DNA from: Solirubrobacteraceae bacterium
GTDB taxonomy: Bacteria > Actinomycetota > Thermoleophilia > Solirubrobacterales > Solirubrobacteraceae
DNA length: 21,499 nucleotides
Reading direction: 5' to 3'
NCBI GenBank assembly: GCA_017882405.1
Contig: JADGPO010000030.1
Location: 1 to 21,499, forward strand
Position numbers and translations under genes: made by a program
The notes under the pieces: model-generated
What the model saw: only the letters and a program-made list of their open reading frames with translations
The model's database searches: none
What the model was told of the DNA's origin: nothing
Shown: in pieces, positions 21,170 to 21,499 of the stretch
Layout: each line of letters begins with the position of its first letter
How positions within the stretch are numbered: the stretch's first letter is position 1

Positions 21170-21499
21170 ATGGACGAACTGCACGGATTCTGCGTGCGCA
21201 TGCTGGGTCACGGCGAGGCTGCCGAGGCGGCTGAGCGGGCCGGGCGCCAAGCCGCTCAGGGCGACCGCGTGCAGGCGCTCACCACGGCCGCGGCGGCCTG
21301 CCGCGCCCATGAGGACGCAGAGGCTGAGACCACCGACGACCGGGCTGAGCCCGGCTCGATGGCCGAGGCGGTCGCCCGCGAGCTGGCGCAGGCCACGGCG
21401 CAGCTCCCCGAGCGCCAGCGCGAGGCGCTCGCCCTGCGCGAGCTGCTGGGCCTCTCCTATGAGGAGGTCGGCGCGGTGGTGGGGCTCGATCCGTCGGCC
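21170..21499 (+). CDS. Sigma-70 family RNA polymerase sigma factor, C-terminus cut by window edge
   Basis: The frame runs from the ATG at 21170 to the window end (110 codons, no stop). Residues about 78-110 (LPERQREALALRELLGLSYE and onward) are the start of sigma region 4, the helix-turn-helix that reads the -35 element. The N-terminal part (FCVRMLGHGEAAEAAERAGR) is a shortened, degenerate echo of region 2 and lacks the usual aromatic -10-melting residues. An acidic linker (about 47-65) joins the two. It could be an ECF-type sigma factor with reduced region 2 or a region-4-only regulator. The start is supported by the -10-like TAAGCT 8 nt upstream; no Shine-Dalgarno is seen. The truncated end prevents a firm class assignment. 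Confidence 0.75.
   Translation, partial: MDELHGFCVRMLGHGEAAEAAERAGRQAAQGDRVQALTTAAAACRAHEDAEAETTDDRAEPGSMAEAVARELAQATAQLPERQREALALRELLGLSYEEVGAVVGLDPSA

Overview
This is a very GC-rich, gene-dense bacterial window with short intergenic gaps. The protein types and base composition suggest a high-GC actinobacterium, probably of the Thermoleophilia/Solirubrobacterales kind; that placement is an inference from style, not from a marker gene. Several genes start without a Shine-Dalgarno sequence, only 6-11 nt after a TANNNT -10-like hexamer, which suggests that leaderless transcription is common. No stretch longer than 300 bases lacks a gene, and I saw no rRNA, tRNA, CRISPR array, insertion sequence or prophage gene.

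Layout. (1) 1-1653, minus strand: a truncated conserved hypothetical gene and a D-malate/tartrate dehydrogenase (dmlA-like). (2) 1720-8007, plus strand, one probable operon: a 63-aa membrane protein, two paralogous APC-type permeases each with a C-terminal universal-stress-protein (Usp)-like domain, and a KdpD-like (DUF4118) histidine kinase overlapping a KdpE-like response regulator. No kdpFABC genes are present, so the permeases are candidates for the potassium (or other cation or amino-acid) transport step controlled by this pair. (3) 8277-10992: a membrane-anchored polysaccharide deacetylase with a degraded metal site (minus), an unrecognised protein with a nucleotidyltransferase-like look, and a PAP2-family membrane protein lacking one phosphate-binding arginine.

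(4) 11006-17678 is the most interesting part. A PduO-type cob(I)alamin adenosyltransferase (minus) is divergent from an operon led by a clear cobalamin riboswitch. The operon encodes two secreted proteins with DUF4430 domains (the fold of the beta domain of animal transcobalamin and intrinsic factor), an EcfT, a fused double EcfA ATPase, and an ECF S component fused to an extracellular alpha/alpha-toroid of the prenyltransferase/squalene-cyclase repeat type (the fold of the alpha domain of transcobalamin and intrinsic factor). Together they look like a vitamin B12 capture-and-import machine in which the two halves of a transcobalamin-like binder are split between secreted proteins and the transporter itself.

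(5) 17729-20616: a three-gene proton-translocating NAD(P) transhydrogenase operon (pntAA-pntAB-pntB), followed by (6) a free-standing cyclic-nucleotide-binding domain protein and (7) the start of a sigma-70-family regulator that runs off the window end.
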